From the NCBI GenBank assembly GCA_947088515.1, contig CAMUHA010000075.1:1-14388 (forward strand): DNA of 14,388 bases. Reading direction: 5' to 3'. The position numbers and the translations under genes were made by a program. Origin of the DNA: an uncultured bacterium (GTDB lineage Bacteria > Bacillota > Clostridia > Lachnospirales > Lachnospiraceae). The notes below the pieces were generated by a model, which was given only the letters and a program-made list of their open reading frames with translations, did not search any database and had not been told where the DNA came from. The number at the start of each line of letters is the position of its first letter. Within the stretch, counting starts at the first letter, position 1. Below are positions 1-6,512 of the stretch, in pieces.

Positions 1-28
1 GAGATTCGTATTTTAAGGTTTGGAGCCT

Positions 29-47
29 AAAAATCGGTATTAACCGA
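29..47 (-). terminator. Weak intrinsic terminator after the exonuclease gene
   Basis: Read on the minus strand just past the exonuclease stop codon, TCGGT and ACCGA can pair around a 4-nt loop (34-47) and are followed directly by a run of five T (33-29). The stem is only 5 bp, so termination may be partial. The remainder of positions 1-60 shows no recognisable gene. Confidence 0.45.
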
Positions 48-60
48 CAGCCCCAGTGTT

Positions 61-747
61 TTATTTTTCTATTTCTCCTGTATTTTTCGTAAAACGACAC
101 CTTGGAAATTCTTCACAGCCATAAAAATAACCATATCTTCCTTTTCTCTTTACCAGATTTCCTCCGCATTTCGGGCACTGCAAGTCTGTTTCCTCACTAT
201 TTTTTAATATTTTTCCCATCTCTTCATAGCACTTCTGATTCATTATACAATCCGCCAATGCTCTATGTGCTCCTTTGGTGTCAATATGAAAATACTCTGA
301 AATATCTGTCAGTTTATGATGAGAGAGCTTGGGCAGGCACCTTCTTGCCATATAAAGCGTGTCCACATAATCGTTGCAAAGTTCATGCCCAAGAAATTCC
401 CATGCCGCATCATATGCAAAATTCATATCAAACGTATGTATATTATGGCCCACTAGCGCTTCATGTCCTACAAACTCCAGAAAACCGGCAATGGCAGTTT
501 TAATATCTGGCGCATCTGCCACCATGTTATCTGTAATTCCATTTACTGCAGAAGCTCCGGCAGGAATTGGCCTTTTAGGATTTACCAGAGTTGTATATTC
601 TCCCACAACTTTATGTCCACACACCTTTACTGCTGATATTTCGATTATAGCATCCTTTTTTGGGTCAATTCCTGTTGTCTCAAGGTCAAATACCACATAA
701 TTTTCAAAAAAACCATTGAGCCTTTTTCCTTTGTTTCTTATTTTCAT
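61..747 (-). CDS. DEDDh 3'-5' exonuclease with C-terminal topoisomerase-type zinc ribbon
   Basis: Predicted DnaQ/PolC-epsilon-type exonuclease that would remove nucleotides from DNA or RNA 3' ends with two metal ions. Counting from the start chosen here (228 aa), Exo I is DLETTG with D21 and E23, Exo II is the GHNIHTFD segment with D107, and Exo III is HRALAD with H161 and D166, so the DEDDh set is complete. Residues 191-217 carry CPKC and a later C/C pair (C191, C194, C211, C217), a four-cysteine zinc ribbon like those at topoisomerase I C-termini, probably used for nucleic-acid binding. The start at 747 follows a G-rich stretch (GGGGGAAAG). An in-frame ATG at 777 would add ten residues but sits immediately after a 7-bp hairpin. 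It is probably co-transcribed with the small gene upstream (57 nt from this start). The physiological substrate cannot be read from the sequence. Confidence 0.88.
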   Translation of the reverse strand: MKIRNKGKRLNGFFENYVVFDLETTGIDPKKDAIIEISAVKVCGHKVVGEYTTLVNPKRPIPAGASAVNGITDNMVADAPDIKTAIAGFLEFVGHEALVGHNIHTFDMNFAYDAAWEFLGHELCNDYVDTLYMARRCLPKLSHHKLTDISEYFHIDTKGAHRALADCIMNQKCYEEMGKILKNSEETDLQCPKCGGNLVKRKGRYGYFYGCEEFPRCRFTKNTGEIEK

Positions 748-778
748 CTTTCCCCCACAATCGCTTAAAAGTTTCATA

Positions 779-795
779 CCCTTTTCTTAAAAGGG
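779..795. other. Perfect 7-bp hairpin between the small gene and the exonuclease gene
   Basis: CCCTTTT (779-785), a 3-nt loop and AAAAGGG (789-795) form a perfect hairpin. On the plus strand it is followed by CTTTTTC, so it resembles a terminator for transcripts running against the genes. On the minus strand it lies directly before the ATG at 777 and has no T-run, so it is not a good terminator there. It may affect translation of the exonuclease. Confidence 0.4.
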
Positions 796-804
796 CTTTT
801 TCGC

Positions 805-1029
805 TTACCAAATTGTTTCTATTTCTTCTTTTTTCACTTCGTACAAAGCCATAAATTCTTCCAAATCCTTTTCGTTCCGTATTAGCATCAGCTCTTCCAG
901 ATGTCCGCTTCCTTCTTCCTGGAATCCCGCCACCCGCTCACCTGTACAAATGCTTGCACGGATTACAGGCCTTTTTCCCGTCTTGTCATAGGCAGGCATG
1001 TTATTGTCTTTTTTCTTTCTTTTCCACAT
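805..1029 (-). CDS. Small conserved-type protein of unknown function (74 aa)
   Basis: A 74-residue protein with a lysine-rich N-terminus (MWKRKKK), a central stretch with one cysteine (SICTGERVAGF), and a charged C-terminal half (about residues 44-72) likely to be helical. I recall similar short proteins in Lachnospiraceae genomes, sometimes carrying an unsupported enzyme name; no catalytic domain is visible here. The start at 1029 is preceded by GGAGG with about 10 nt spacing. The later Met at residue 11 lacks such a site. The gene ends 57 nt before the chosen exonuclease start on the same strand, so the two probably share a transcript. There is no signal peptide or membrane segment. Function unknown. 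Confidence 0.75.
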   Translation of the reverse strand: MWKRKKKDNNMPAYDKTGKRPVIRASICTGERVAGFQEEGSGHLEELMLIRNEKDLEEFMALYEVKKEEIETIW

Positions 1030-1051
1030 TTCCCATCATCCTCCAAAACCC

Positions 1052-1080
1052 TTTACTTTAAAACTTTAGTATGTTAAAAT
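1052..1080 (+). promoter_or_regulatory. Sigma-A-like promoter of the yerC gene
   Basis: TTTACT (1052-1057) and TAAAAT (1075-1080) are separated by 17 nt, giving 4/6 and 5/6 matches to the -35 and -10 boxes. Transcription would start near 1087, about 34 nt before the yerC ATG. GGGAGG at 1106-1111 is the ribosome-binding site. Confidence 0.6.
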
Positions 1081-1120
1081 TCTACTGTGCAGATTTATTT
1101 ACACTGGGAGGCGTCTATAC

Positions 1121-1408
1121 ATGAATAAAAAAATACAAACAACTGCCGTAGACCACTTATTTGAGGCTGTTTTATGTCTGGAAAACAAGGAAGAATGTTA
1201 CAGCTTTTTTGAAGACCTGTGTACCGTCAACGAACTTCTCTCACTTTCCCAGCGCTATGAGGTAGCCTCTATGCTAAAAGACCACAAAACATATCTTGAA
1301 ATAGCAGAGAAAACTGGCGCTTCAACTGCCACAATAAGCCGGGTCAACCGTTCCCTTCACTATGGTAACGATGGATATGACCTGGTATTTGGCAGGCTTG
1401 AGTCTTAA
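1121..1408 (+). CDS. yerC: TrpR-like regulator, YerC/YecD family
   Basis: A 95-residue all-helical protein of the YerC/YecD branch of the TrpR-like superfamily, a DNA-binding fold. The family signature is visible: an N-terminal helical pair containing LENKEEC, the ELLSLSQRYEVASML segment (39-52), and a helix-turn-helix around residues 57-80 (TYLEIAEKTG, then STATISRVNRSL). The family is usually about 95-105 aa, so this is full length. Its targets are not established by this sequence. The family name comes from Bacillus subtilis, and similarity to the tryptophan repressor does not imply tryptophan binding. It is transcribed alone from its own promoter and converges with the LytM gene on a shared hairpin. 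Confidence 0.93.
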   Translation: MNKKIQTTAVDHLFEAVLCLENKEECYSFFEDLCTVNELLSLSQRYEVASMLKDHKTYLEIAEKTGASTATISRVNRSLHYGNDGYDLVFGRLES

Positions 1409-1480
1409 TTCTTTCCCTCTATTTTACATAGTTGATTTTCTGTATATGTAAGGCAGGCTTCTTTCAAACATCTCATCAAC

Positions 1481-1515
1481 ATAAACGGATAATCCCATAT
1501 GGATTATCCGTTTAT
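1481..1515. terminator. Bidirectional terminator-like hairpin between yerC and the LytM gene
   Basis: A perfect 15-bp inverted repeat (1481-1495 with 1501-1515) around a 5-nt loop lies between convergent genes. The right arm includes the last three codons and stop of the minus-strand LytM gene. T-runs after the stem are short on both strands (TTTAT), so efficiency is uncertain, but stem and position fit a shared terminator. Confidence 0.65.
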
Positions 1516-2214
1516 GTCAATTAATATTAAGGGGTCAATATATTCGTCATTCTGCATTATCTGGTAACCAAGTTCCCTGTTGTCTTCTCCTACAGTAAAC
1601 AGAATATAACCTTTCCCCAGCGCTTCACCACTTTTTACCAGTGCCGTTCCATTATTGCGGTAAACAGACTGATATCCATTCCCATGGTCCAGCACAATTC
1701 TCGTACCATAAACCTCATCTTTATCCACGCTCACTACAGTTCCTGTCCCCGAAGTAAGCACATTAACCCCTGATGATGCAGTAAATACCAGCATAGGGTC
1801 CCCTTCTTTCGCCTCTGTCATGGTTGATGAACCGCTAAGTGGAAATCCCTTCGGCAAAGCATTTTCAATGGTTTCCTGCAATATGGCATCCTCCACTTCC
1901 GCTTTCTGGCTTACAGTGCCGCTAAGTACAGTCACCTTACTAGAAAGGGTGGAATTTTCCATGGTTAATGCTTCATTTTCATCCGTGAGATTATTAATTG
2001 CAACTATTTGCTCAACAATTTCCCGCCTTGCATTTCTAATGGTAATTTCATCATAAATAAACTTACAGATAACAACCACAGTCAAAATAAAAACTATGGC
2101 AGCAGTTACTTCTACTACGGCAGAGCTGATGTTTCGCCTCCTTATCATGCCGCTTTCTTCCTGAATTACCAGAACCAGCGAATATTTCCCTTGTCTTTTA
2201 TTCTGTTGCCCCAT
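1504..2214 (-). CDS. Membrane-anchored coiled-coil protein with a degenerate LytM (M23) domain
   Basis: A 236-aa protein with a cytoplasmic basic N-terminus, one transmembrane helix (about 31-54), a predicted extracytoplasmic coiled coil (about 58-115), and a LytM/M23 beta domain (about 140-230). The domain core is clear (SSGVNVLTSGTGTVVSVD, LDHGNGYQSVY, and a QIMQNDEYIDP tail like the usual HFEI...VDP ending). The zinc ligands of active M23 endopeptidases are missing: the H-x-H of YAHL is YRN here, and the HFEI position reads GYQI. It is therefore probably not a peptidoglycan hydrolase but a structural or regulatory LytM protein, in the manner of SpoIIQ or EnvC-like factors. The start is preceded by GGAGGTGA. 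It converges with yerC, and its stop codon lies in the shared hairpin. The precise role is inference. Confidence 0.85.
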   Translation of the reverse strand: MGQQNKRQGKYSLVLVIQEESGMIRRRNISSAVVEVTAAIVFILTVVVICKFIYDEITIRNARREIVEQIVAINNLTDENEALTMENSTLSSKVTVLSGTVSQKAEVEDAILQETIENALPKGFPLSGSSTMTEAKEGDPMLVFTASSGVNVLTSGTGTVVSVDKDEVYGTRIVLDHGNGYQSVYRNNGTALVKSGEALGKGYILFTVGEDNRELGYQIMQNDEYIDPLILIDING

Positions 2215-2245
2215 AATTTCATGTCACCTCCGGTCAATTATCTCT

Positions 2246-2274
2246 ATTTTATCACAGGCAATAAATTAACGCAA
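2246..2274 (-). promoter_or_regulatory. Candidate promoter of the LytM gene
   Basis: On the minus strand, TTGCGT (2274-2269) and TAAAAT (2251-2246) are separated by 17 nt. A TG two bases before the -10 box adds extended -10 character. The -35 box is weak (3/6). It lies about 30 nt upstream of the ATG. Confidence 0.4.
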
Positions 2275-2417
2275 CTTCATTTACCATTTCCACTATAGTA
2301 AACGTTCCCGGTAACCATACCAATATAGGGTTTGTTAATTTACTAAATACTAAAATTTTGCAACTATCTAATAATTACTGAAATTTTGTGGAATTTTGTG
2401 AAATTCCTGTTATTTTA

Positions 2418-2446
2418 TTTACTTTTGTTTCCGACTGTGTTATGCT
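2418..2446 (+). promoter_or_regulatory. Candidate promoter of the cold-shock gene
   Basis: TTTACT (2418-2423) and TATGCT (2441-2446) are 17 nt apart, both about 4/6 matches. Transcription would begin near 2453, giving a leader of about 55 nt. The upstream DNA (2340-2400) is AT-rich and carries three near copies of AAATTTTG, at 2353, 2381 and 2391. Confidence 0.5.
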
Positions 2447-2448
2447 TA

Positions 2449-2474
2449 TTACGTTGTAAGAATTTGCAACGTAA
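2449..2474 (+). promoter_or_regulatory. Inverted repeat at the 5' end of the cold-shock leader
   Basis: TTACGTTG (2449-2456) and CAACGTAA (2467-2474) are perfect 8-nt arms around a 10-nt loop. They overlap the expected transcription start and early leader of the csp mRNA. They could act as a temperature-sensitive or stabilising 5' stem-loop, or as an operator at DNA level. Structured leaders are usual for cold-shock genes, but this arrangement is inferred only from sequence. Confidence 0.45.
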
Positions 2475-2507
2475 CAATTTACTTATTTATTTTTTGGAGG
2501 TATCTAT

Positions 2508-2708
2508 ATGAACAAAGGTACAGTAAAGTGGTTTAACAACCAAAAAGGGTACGGTTTCATCTCTGACGCATCTGGCAATGATGTATTTGTACACTACTCA
2601 GGGCTTAACATGGAAGGCTTTAAGTCCCTTGAAGAAGGCGCTTCCGTGGAATTTGATGTCGTTAACGGTGAAAAAGGACCTCAGGCCGTAAACGTAACCA
2701 AGTTATAA
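2508..2708 (+). CDS. Cold-shock protein, CspA family
   Basis: A 66-aa single cold-shock domain, the standard length for the CspA/CspB family. It would bind single-stranded RNA and DNA and act as an RNA chaperone in the cytoplasm. RNP1 is KGYGFI (13-18) and RNP2 is VFVHY (26-30). The surrounding KWFN, GLNMEGFKSL and GPQAVNV segments match the five-strand OB barrel. A strong ribosome-binding site (TTTTTTGGAGG) precedes the ATG. The gene is monocistronic: candidate promoter, leader stem-loop, coding region, a 3' region with hairpins and a strong terminator. Which numbered csp paralogue this is cannot be told without the rest of the genome. Confidence 0.97.
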   Translation: MNKGTVKWFNNQKGYGFISDASGNDVFVHYSGLNMEGFKSLEEGASVEFDVVNGEKGPQAVNVTKL

Positions 2709-2714
2709 TTAGCG

Positions 2715-2736
2715 AATGTGCTATTTATAGCGCATT
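2715..2736 (+). other. Hairpin in the 3' untranslated region of the cold-shock gene
   Basis: AATGTGCTA (2715-2723) and TAGCGCATT (2728-2736) form a 9-bp stem with one wobble pair and a 4-nt loop, six nt after the csp stop codon. There is no T-run, so it is not a terminator; it may stabilise the mRNA. A further short stem (GCTTAT with ATAAGC) lies at about 2754-2772. Confidence 0.4.
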
Positions 2737-2816
2737 AATCAGTAACGCGATGTGCTTATTCTTAATATAAGCTTCAATTTATTATGAACCTGCAATATTG
2801 TTTTATTAGATTAATG

Positions 2817-2851
2817 AAATAACCTACCCCGATAAGGGGTAGGTTATTTTT
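2817..2851 (+). terminator. Intrinsic terminator of the cold-shock gene
   Basis: A perfect 14-bp GC-capped stem (2817-2830 with 2836-2849) around loop GATAA is followed by a T-run overlapping the stem end (2847-2851). It is a strong terminator for csp and may also stop hisA transcription from the opposite strand. Confidence 0.9.
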
Positions 2852-2900
2852 AAGGACATATTATTGCATTTGCTATAATTTCCCCGCCATAAAGCTTCCC

Positions 2901-3680
2901 TTAATCTGCCGCCAGATAAGAAACTATCTCATCAATCCTCATATTGCCGCCAAAAATATCAAGTGCACTTCCAATTGTAACATCAATATTTCCATTTCCC
3001 AACTCTTTTAATTTTTGAAGGTCATGGAAATTATGCACTCCTCCGGCATATGTCACTGGAATTTTGCACTCGGTTCCTAATATAGTTGCCAGTTCCTCTT
3101 CAATTCCCTGGGCCTTTCCCTCCACATCCACTGCATGGACCAGAAATTCATCACATTTTTCAGAAAGTTCCCGTATAATGTCTCCTGTTATTTTTACCTC
3201 TGTATAATTCTGCCATCTGTCGGTTACAATATAGTAATCGTTTCCTCTCCTGCGGCAGCTTAAATCCAGCGCCAGATGCTCTCTTCCAACACTCAAGAGC
3301 ATTTCTTCCAATTTATTATAATGAAGCTTTCCTTTATCAAAAACATAAGATGTGACTATCACATGGGATGCGCCTGCGTCTAAAAACTCCTTTGCGTTTA
3401 AAGGCGTTACCCCTCCTCCAACCTGAAGCCCACCCGGATAAGCTGACAAAGCCTGGATTGCCTGTTTTTTTGTTTCTGTATAAAACTCACTGGAAAAAGG
3501 ATTTAATAGGATAACATGACCACCACTTAATCCTTTTTCTTGATAGAGTTTCGCAAAAAAAGCCGCATCCTGACAGGATACAAAATTTTCTGCTGCCGCA
3601 TTTTCCTGGTCTGAAAGGCTGTCTCCGACAATCTGCTTAACCTTTCCATTATGAATGTCAATACATGGTCTAAATTTCAT
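2901..3680 (-). CDS. hisA: Phosphoribosylformimino-AICAR ribotide isomerase, eukaryotic type
   Basis: Predicted HisA, which catalyses the Amadori rearrangement of ProFAR to PRFAR, the fourth step of histidine synthesis. The 259-aa (beta/alpha)8 barrel has candidate catalytic aspartates D8 in CIDIH and D139 in LALDLSCRRR, and phosphate-binding loops at QVGGG (86-90) and YAGGV (211-215). Several segments match the fungal His6 branch as I remember it rather than ordinary bacterial HisA: HNGKVKQIVG, NFVS, FAKLYQEKGL, VIVTSYVF, DLSCR, DRWQNYT, EFLVHAVDVEG and SALDIFGGN. No other histidine gene is nearby, so it is detached from any his operon. The start follows AGAGG. The family call is strong; the evolutionary origin is inference. 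Confidence 0.92.
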   Translation of the reverse strand: MKFRPCIDIHNGKVKQIVGDSLSDQENAAAENFVSCQDAAFFAKLYQEKGLSGGHVILLNPFSSEFYTETKKQAIQALSAYPGGLQVGGGVTPLNAKEFLDAGASHVIVTSYVFDKGKLHYNKLEEMLLSVGREHLALDLSCRRRGNDYYIVTDRWQNYTEVKITGDIIRELSEKCDEFLVHAVDVEGKAQGIEEELATILGTECKIPVTYAGGVHNFHDLQKLKELGNGNIDVTIGSALDIFGGNMRIDEIVSYLAAD

Positions 3681-3724
3681 CTTATGCCTCTGTCTTTTAC
3701 AATTTTTCTTATTTTATCATATTT

Positions 3725-3753
3725 ATTATAAGTATAACAGAATTTATTCTAAA
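3725..3753 (-). promoter_or_regulatory. Candidate promoter of hisA
   Basis: On the minus strand, TTTAGA (3753-3748, 4/6) and a perfect TATAAT (3730-3725) are separated by 17 nt. The predicted start near 3718 gives a leader of about 38 nt. No T-box or other histidine-responsive leader is visible in the short upstream region. Confidence 0.55.
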
Positions 3754-3829
3754 AACACTATAATAAACAGCCAATTCTTTCACCGCTTTCTATAAGTATA
3801 TTTTTTAAAATTTTGCACATAATAGCAAC

Positions 3830-3863
3830 AGAACTGCCATAATACATTTTTAAGGCAGGTTCT
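3830..3863 (+). promoter_or_regulatory. Inverted repeat just upstream of the lipoprotein ribosome-binding site
   Basis: AGAACTGCC (3830-3838) and GGCAGGTTCT (3854-3863) can pair with one bulged base around a 15-nt AT-rich loop. The right arm ends within a few nt of AAAGGAGG. It could be an operator or a leader stem-loop affecting translation. No convincing promoter is seen beside it: TTGCAC and CATAAT are 19 nt apart. Confidence 0.35.
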
Positions 3864-3878
3864 ATAAAGGAGGTCATT

Positions 3879-4424
3879 ATGAAAAAAACGAGAAAACTAA
3901 TCGCGGTATCTCTTGTTCTTGGAATGCTTTGTATCTTTACTGCCTGCGGAAATGACAAAAAGAACAATGCAAATGATATGGCAGGAAATACCAACACCAC
4001 TACAGATAACGACACTGCCGGAGATAACACTACCGGCAGCGGAACAAACAATACTACCGGAAACGATACTGGTACTACTACTGATAACACAGACACCATT
4101 GGTGGTTCCACACAGGACAACGGAACTGGTATGGACACAGACAACGGCATGACAACAGACAACAATGCCTCTGGTGTAAATGATGGAATTGGTACTGGAA
4201 ACAATAACACCGGTAATGGTAGTGTAAACAGCGCCACTGCCGGTAATGGCAATGATGACGATTCAATTCTTGATGATGCAGGAGATGCTGTAGGAAATGT
4301 TGTGGATGACATTGCTGATGGTGTGTCAGATATCACTGATGATGTAATTGGAGATGGAAATGACAAATCCAATACGGCTAATGGTACAAACAACACCACT
4401 TCCGGCGCCAGCGCACGGGGATAA
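3879..4424 (+). CDS. Low-complexity Asp/Asn/Thr/Gly-rich lipoprotein
   Basis: A 181-aa predicted lipoprotein: basic N-terminus (MKKTRK), hydrophobic core, and lipobox FTAC with C23 as the lipidated residue, so it should sit on the outer face of the membrane. Residues 24-125 are almost entirely Asn, Thr, Asp, Gly and Ser. Residues 126-160 form an acidic stretch with Ile/Val/Leu every three to four residues (ILDDAGDAVGNVVDDIADG), which could be an amphipathic helix. The mature part has no Glu, Pro, His or aromatic residue. A strong AAAGGAGG site precedes the ATG. No enzymatic domain is recognised; a surface spacer, cation-binding or spore-associated role is possible but unsupported. The reading frame is chosen because of the signal peptide and ribosome-binding site. 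A long opposite-strand frame exists here but has neither. Confidence 0.82.
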   Translation: MKKTRKLIAVSLVLGMLCIFTACGNDKKNNANDMAGNTNTTTDNDTAGDNTTGSGTNNTTGNDTGTTTDNTDTIGGSTQDNGTGMDTDNGMTTDNNASGVNDGIGTGNNNTGNGSVNSATAGNGNDDDSILDDAGDAVGNVVDDIADGVSDITDDVIGDGNDKSNTANGTNNTTSGASARG

Positions 4425-4460
4425 CCATTAAAAAACAGCAAAAAACGCATGGAAGTTATA

Positions 4461-4495
4461 AAAAGAAGGCCTGTTTACCTGCAGGCCTCCTTTTT
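4461..4495. terminator. Bidirectional terminator between the lipoprotein gene and fbp
   Basis: AGGCCTG (4467-4473) pairs with CAGGCCT (4482-4488) around an 8-nt loop. Flanking A-rich (4461-4464) and T-rich (4491-4495) sequence extends the stem past one mismatch. This A-stem-T arrangement suits termination of both the plus-strand lipoprotein gene and the minus-strand fbp. Confidence 0.8.
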
Positions 4496-4536
4496 GTAAG
4501 CATATGAAAGCAAAAATGTATTCATATCTCTGTCAT

Positions 4537-6498
4537 TTACTTTTCAATGATTGTACCTTCCCTGTATGCCTGAAGAAGCTGTTCAAGCTGTTTGATGGTT
4601 TCACGCAGCTCAACGCCACTGTCCGTTTCTGAAACCTGAATCCTGTTTGGTACAGTTTCAACCACAGTGGAATCAGAAAAAATATCAGATTCATGAAGTA
4701 TTGCTGCTTCTGTTGATTCAAAGGGTTCATGTGCTACCAAACGCATTCCATGTGAATTCGCTACCAGCGTATATCCAGCAATTCCTGTCTTATTCTGATA
4801 AGCTTTGGAAAATCCCCCATCAATAATTAAAAGTTTTCCATCACATTTAACAGGCGTTTCTCCTTTTTTTAGTTCCACAGGCACATGTCCGTTTATTATA
4901 TGGGATTTCTTTTTATCCAAACCAAACTCTTCCAAAATGCGGTTAATGATTGTCTCATCATCCAGCATAGAATAGTAGCAGTTTTTGGTTTCCTTATGCG
5001 TATCTTTATCCTCAATAAAATAACGCTCAAAAGTTGCCATCTTATCCTTACCAAATACTGGAGAATTTGGCCCTGCCCAGATATACCAGATGTAATCCTG
5101 CGCTTTACGCATGCCAGAGGGGTCATTTTTTGCATAATATCCTTTTCTTGCATAGTTATCCAGTATATCATAAAGCGCTCTGCCCCTGTATTTCTTTCCA
5201 TCTACATTCACAGCCTTAAAATTTCCGTCTTCGTCAAGGGGCATACAGCCATGATATAAAAGGTTAGAATTATGGATTTTATAAAGGCCTCCATTAGAAT
5301 AAAGAAAACGCACATGCCTTTGCAGTTTCTCACATTTAAGGAATGCCTGCTGCAGCCTTGCCATCATCTGTTCCTCATCCGGGGATAAATTATAAGGAGC
5401 GGCCGGGTCTACCGTTGGGAAATCTGTGTCCTTCATGGCATACTCTTTTCCCTTTATCTGAACTGTCTTTTTTTCAAAATTTATTTTATCCAAAAGCAGT
5501 CTGTCGTCCATCTCAAATTCGGGGTGCTTTTTGATGACCTGTCCTTCCAGCTTCAACTGAATAATAGCTATCGCCTTATGGATTTTCATATCCATGCTTA
5601 AATCCTTGGTATTATAATCGGTATTATATTTAATGGTAAATACGTCACAGTTAACATCCTGATAGGTATCCAGGGCAAATGTGGCAAGAGGAATCAGATT
5701 TATGCCATAACCATCTTCCAGTGTGTCCAGGTTTCCATATCTTGCCGCAACCCGCAACACAGTTGCAATACAGGCAAGATGTCCGCATGCTGCCCCCATC
5801 CACACAATATCATGATTGCCCCACTGGATATCCACGGAATGGTAATTCATCAGCGTATCCATAATAATATGAGGGCCTGGCCCCCTGTCATAAATATCCC
5901 CTACAATATGTAGATGGTCCACTACAAGCCTCTGGATTAAATTGCTAAGAGCCGCAATAAAATCCGGCGCCCTTCCAATCCGTATAATAGTGTGGATAAT
6001 TTCATTATAATAACCTTCTTTATCTGAAATATCAAATTTTTCTGTGATTAACTCTTCTATAATATAGGCGAAATCCTCCGGAAGCGCCTTACGGACTTTG
6101 GAACGGGTATATTTGGAGGCTGCTCTTTTGGTAATCTGAACCAACCGGTGTAAGGTAATTTTATACCAATCCTCTAAATTATCCTCTTCCTTTGCCACAA
6201 TATCCAGCTTTTCATGGGGATAATAAATCAGGGTTGCCAGCAGCTTTTTGTCCCTGCTGCTTAATGTATTATCAAATTCCTCATCAATTTGCCTCCTCAC
6301 CGCACCGGAACCATTTTTTAGCACATGGTTAAACTGCTCATATTCCCCATGTATATCTGTCAGGAAATGTTCTGTGCCCTTTGGAAGGTTTAAAATTGCC
6401 TGCAGGTTAATAATCTCTGTGGATGCCGCCGCAATATTGGGATAAAGATGTGCAAGACTTTTTAAATATTTTAGCTCCATTAATTCAAGATCGTTCAT
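4537..6498 (-). CDS. fbp: Fructose-1,6-bisphosphatase, class III
   Basis: Class III FBPase, which hydrolyses fructose-1,6-bisphosphate to fructose-6-phosphate in gluconeogenesis. This class, typical of Firmicutes, has a calcineurin-like metallophosphatase fold unrelated to the common class I enzyme. With the start chosen here it is 653 aa, close to B. subtilis Fbp (about 670). Metal-binding motifs are present: TDIHGE (47-52), GDIYDRG (200-206), GNHD (227-230) and a later INGHVPV, with IDGGFSKAYQ near the C-terminus. The start at 6498 is chosen because GGAGG lies 7 nt upstream; an in-frame ATG at 6546 would add 16 residues encoded inside a palindromic repeat and lacks a ribosome-binding site. 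It is the last gene of the minus-strand run after dapB, 175 nt downstream of it, and may have its own promoter. The leader contains two REP-like repeats. Confidence 0.97.
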   Translation of the reverse strand: MNDLELMELKYLKSLAHLYPNIAAASTEIINLQAILNLPKGTEHFLTDIHGEYEQFNHVLKNGSGAVRRQIDEEFDNTLSSRDKKLLATLIYYPHEKLDIVAKEEDNLEDWYKITLHRLVQITKRAASKYTRSKVRKALPEDFAYIIEELITEKFDISDKEGYYNEIIHTIIRIGRAPDFIAALSNLIQRLVVDHLHIVGDIYDRGPGPHIIMDTLMNYHSVDIQWGNHDIVWMGAACGHLACIATVLRVAARYGNLDTLEDGYGINLIPLATFALDTYQDVNCDVFTIKYNTDYNTKDLSMDMKIHKAIAIIQLKLEGQVIKKHPEFEMDDRLLLDKINFEKKTVQIKGKEYAMKDTDFPTVDPAAPYNLSPDEEQMMARLQQAFLKCEKLQRHVRFLYSNGGLYKIHNSNLLYHGCMPLDEDGNFKAVNVDGKKYRGRALYDILDNYARKGYYAKNDPSGMRKAQDYIWYIWAGPNSPVFGKDKMATFERYFIEDKDTHKETKNCYYSMLDDETIINRILEEFGLDKKKSHIINGHVPVELKKGETPVKCDGKLLIIDGGFSKAYQNKTGIAGYTLVANSHGMRLVAHEPFESTEAAILHESDIFSDSTVVETVPNRIQVSETDSGVELRETIKQLEQLLQAYREGTIIEK

Positions 6499-6512
6499 TT
6501 TTATACCTCCAC

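Noticed and set aside
1..60. Possible structured RNA or tmRNA end at the left edge
   Set aside because: Apart from the short hairpin at 34-47 no consensus of a known RNA can be recognised in the 60 nt available.
102..503. Plus-strand open frame opposite the exonuclease gene
   Set aside because: It has no ribosome-binding site or recognisable domain and is fully covered by a well-supported gene on the other strand.
3681..3760. T-box or histidine-responsive leader before hisA
   Set aside because: The leader is about 38 nt with no specifier stem, no T-box sequence and no terminator.
3758..4450. Long minus-strand open frame (230 codons) opposite the lipoprotein gene
   Set aside because: It exists because the opposite strand is repetitive and lacks stop triplets. 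Its product is an unnatural Ser/Pro/Val-rich string with no ribosome-binding site, whereas the plus frame has a signal peptide, lipobox and AAAGGAGG.
4896..5201. Second minus-strand frame inside fbp
   Set aside because: It is a shifted frame within an intact 653-aa enzyme gene, with no start signal or domain.
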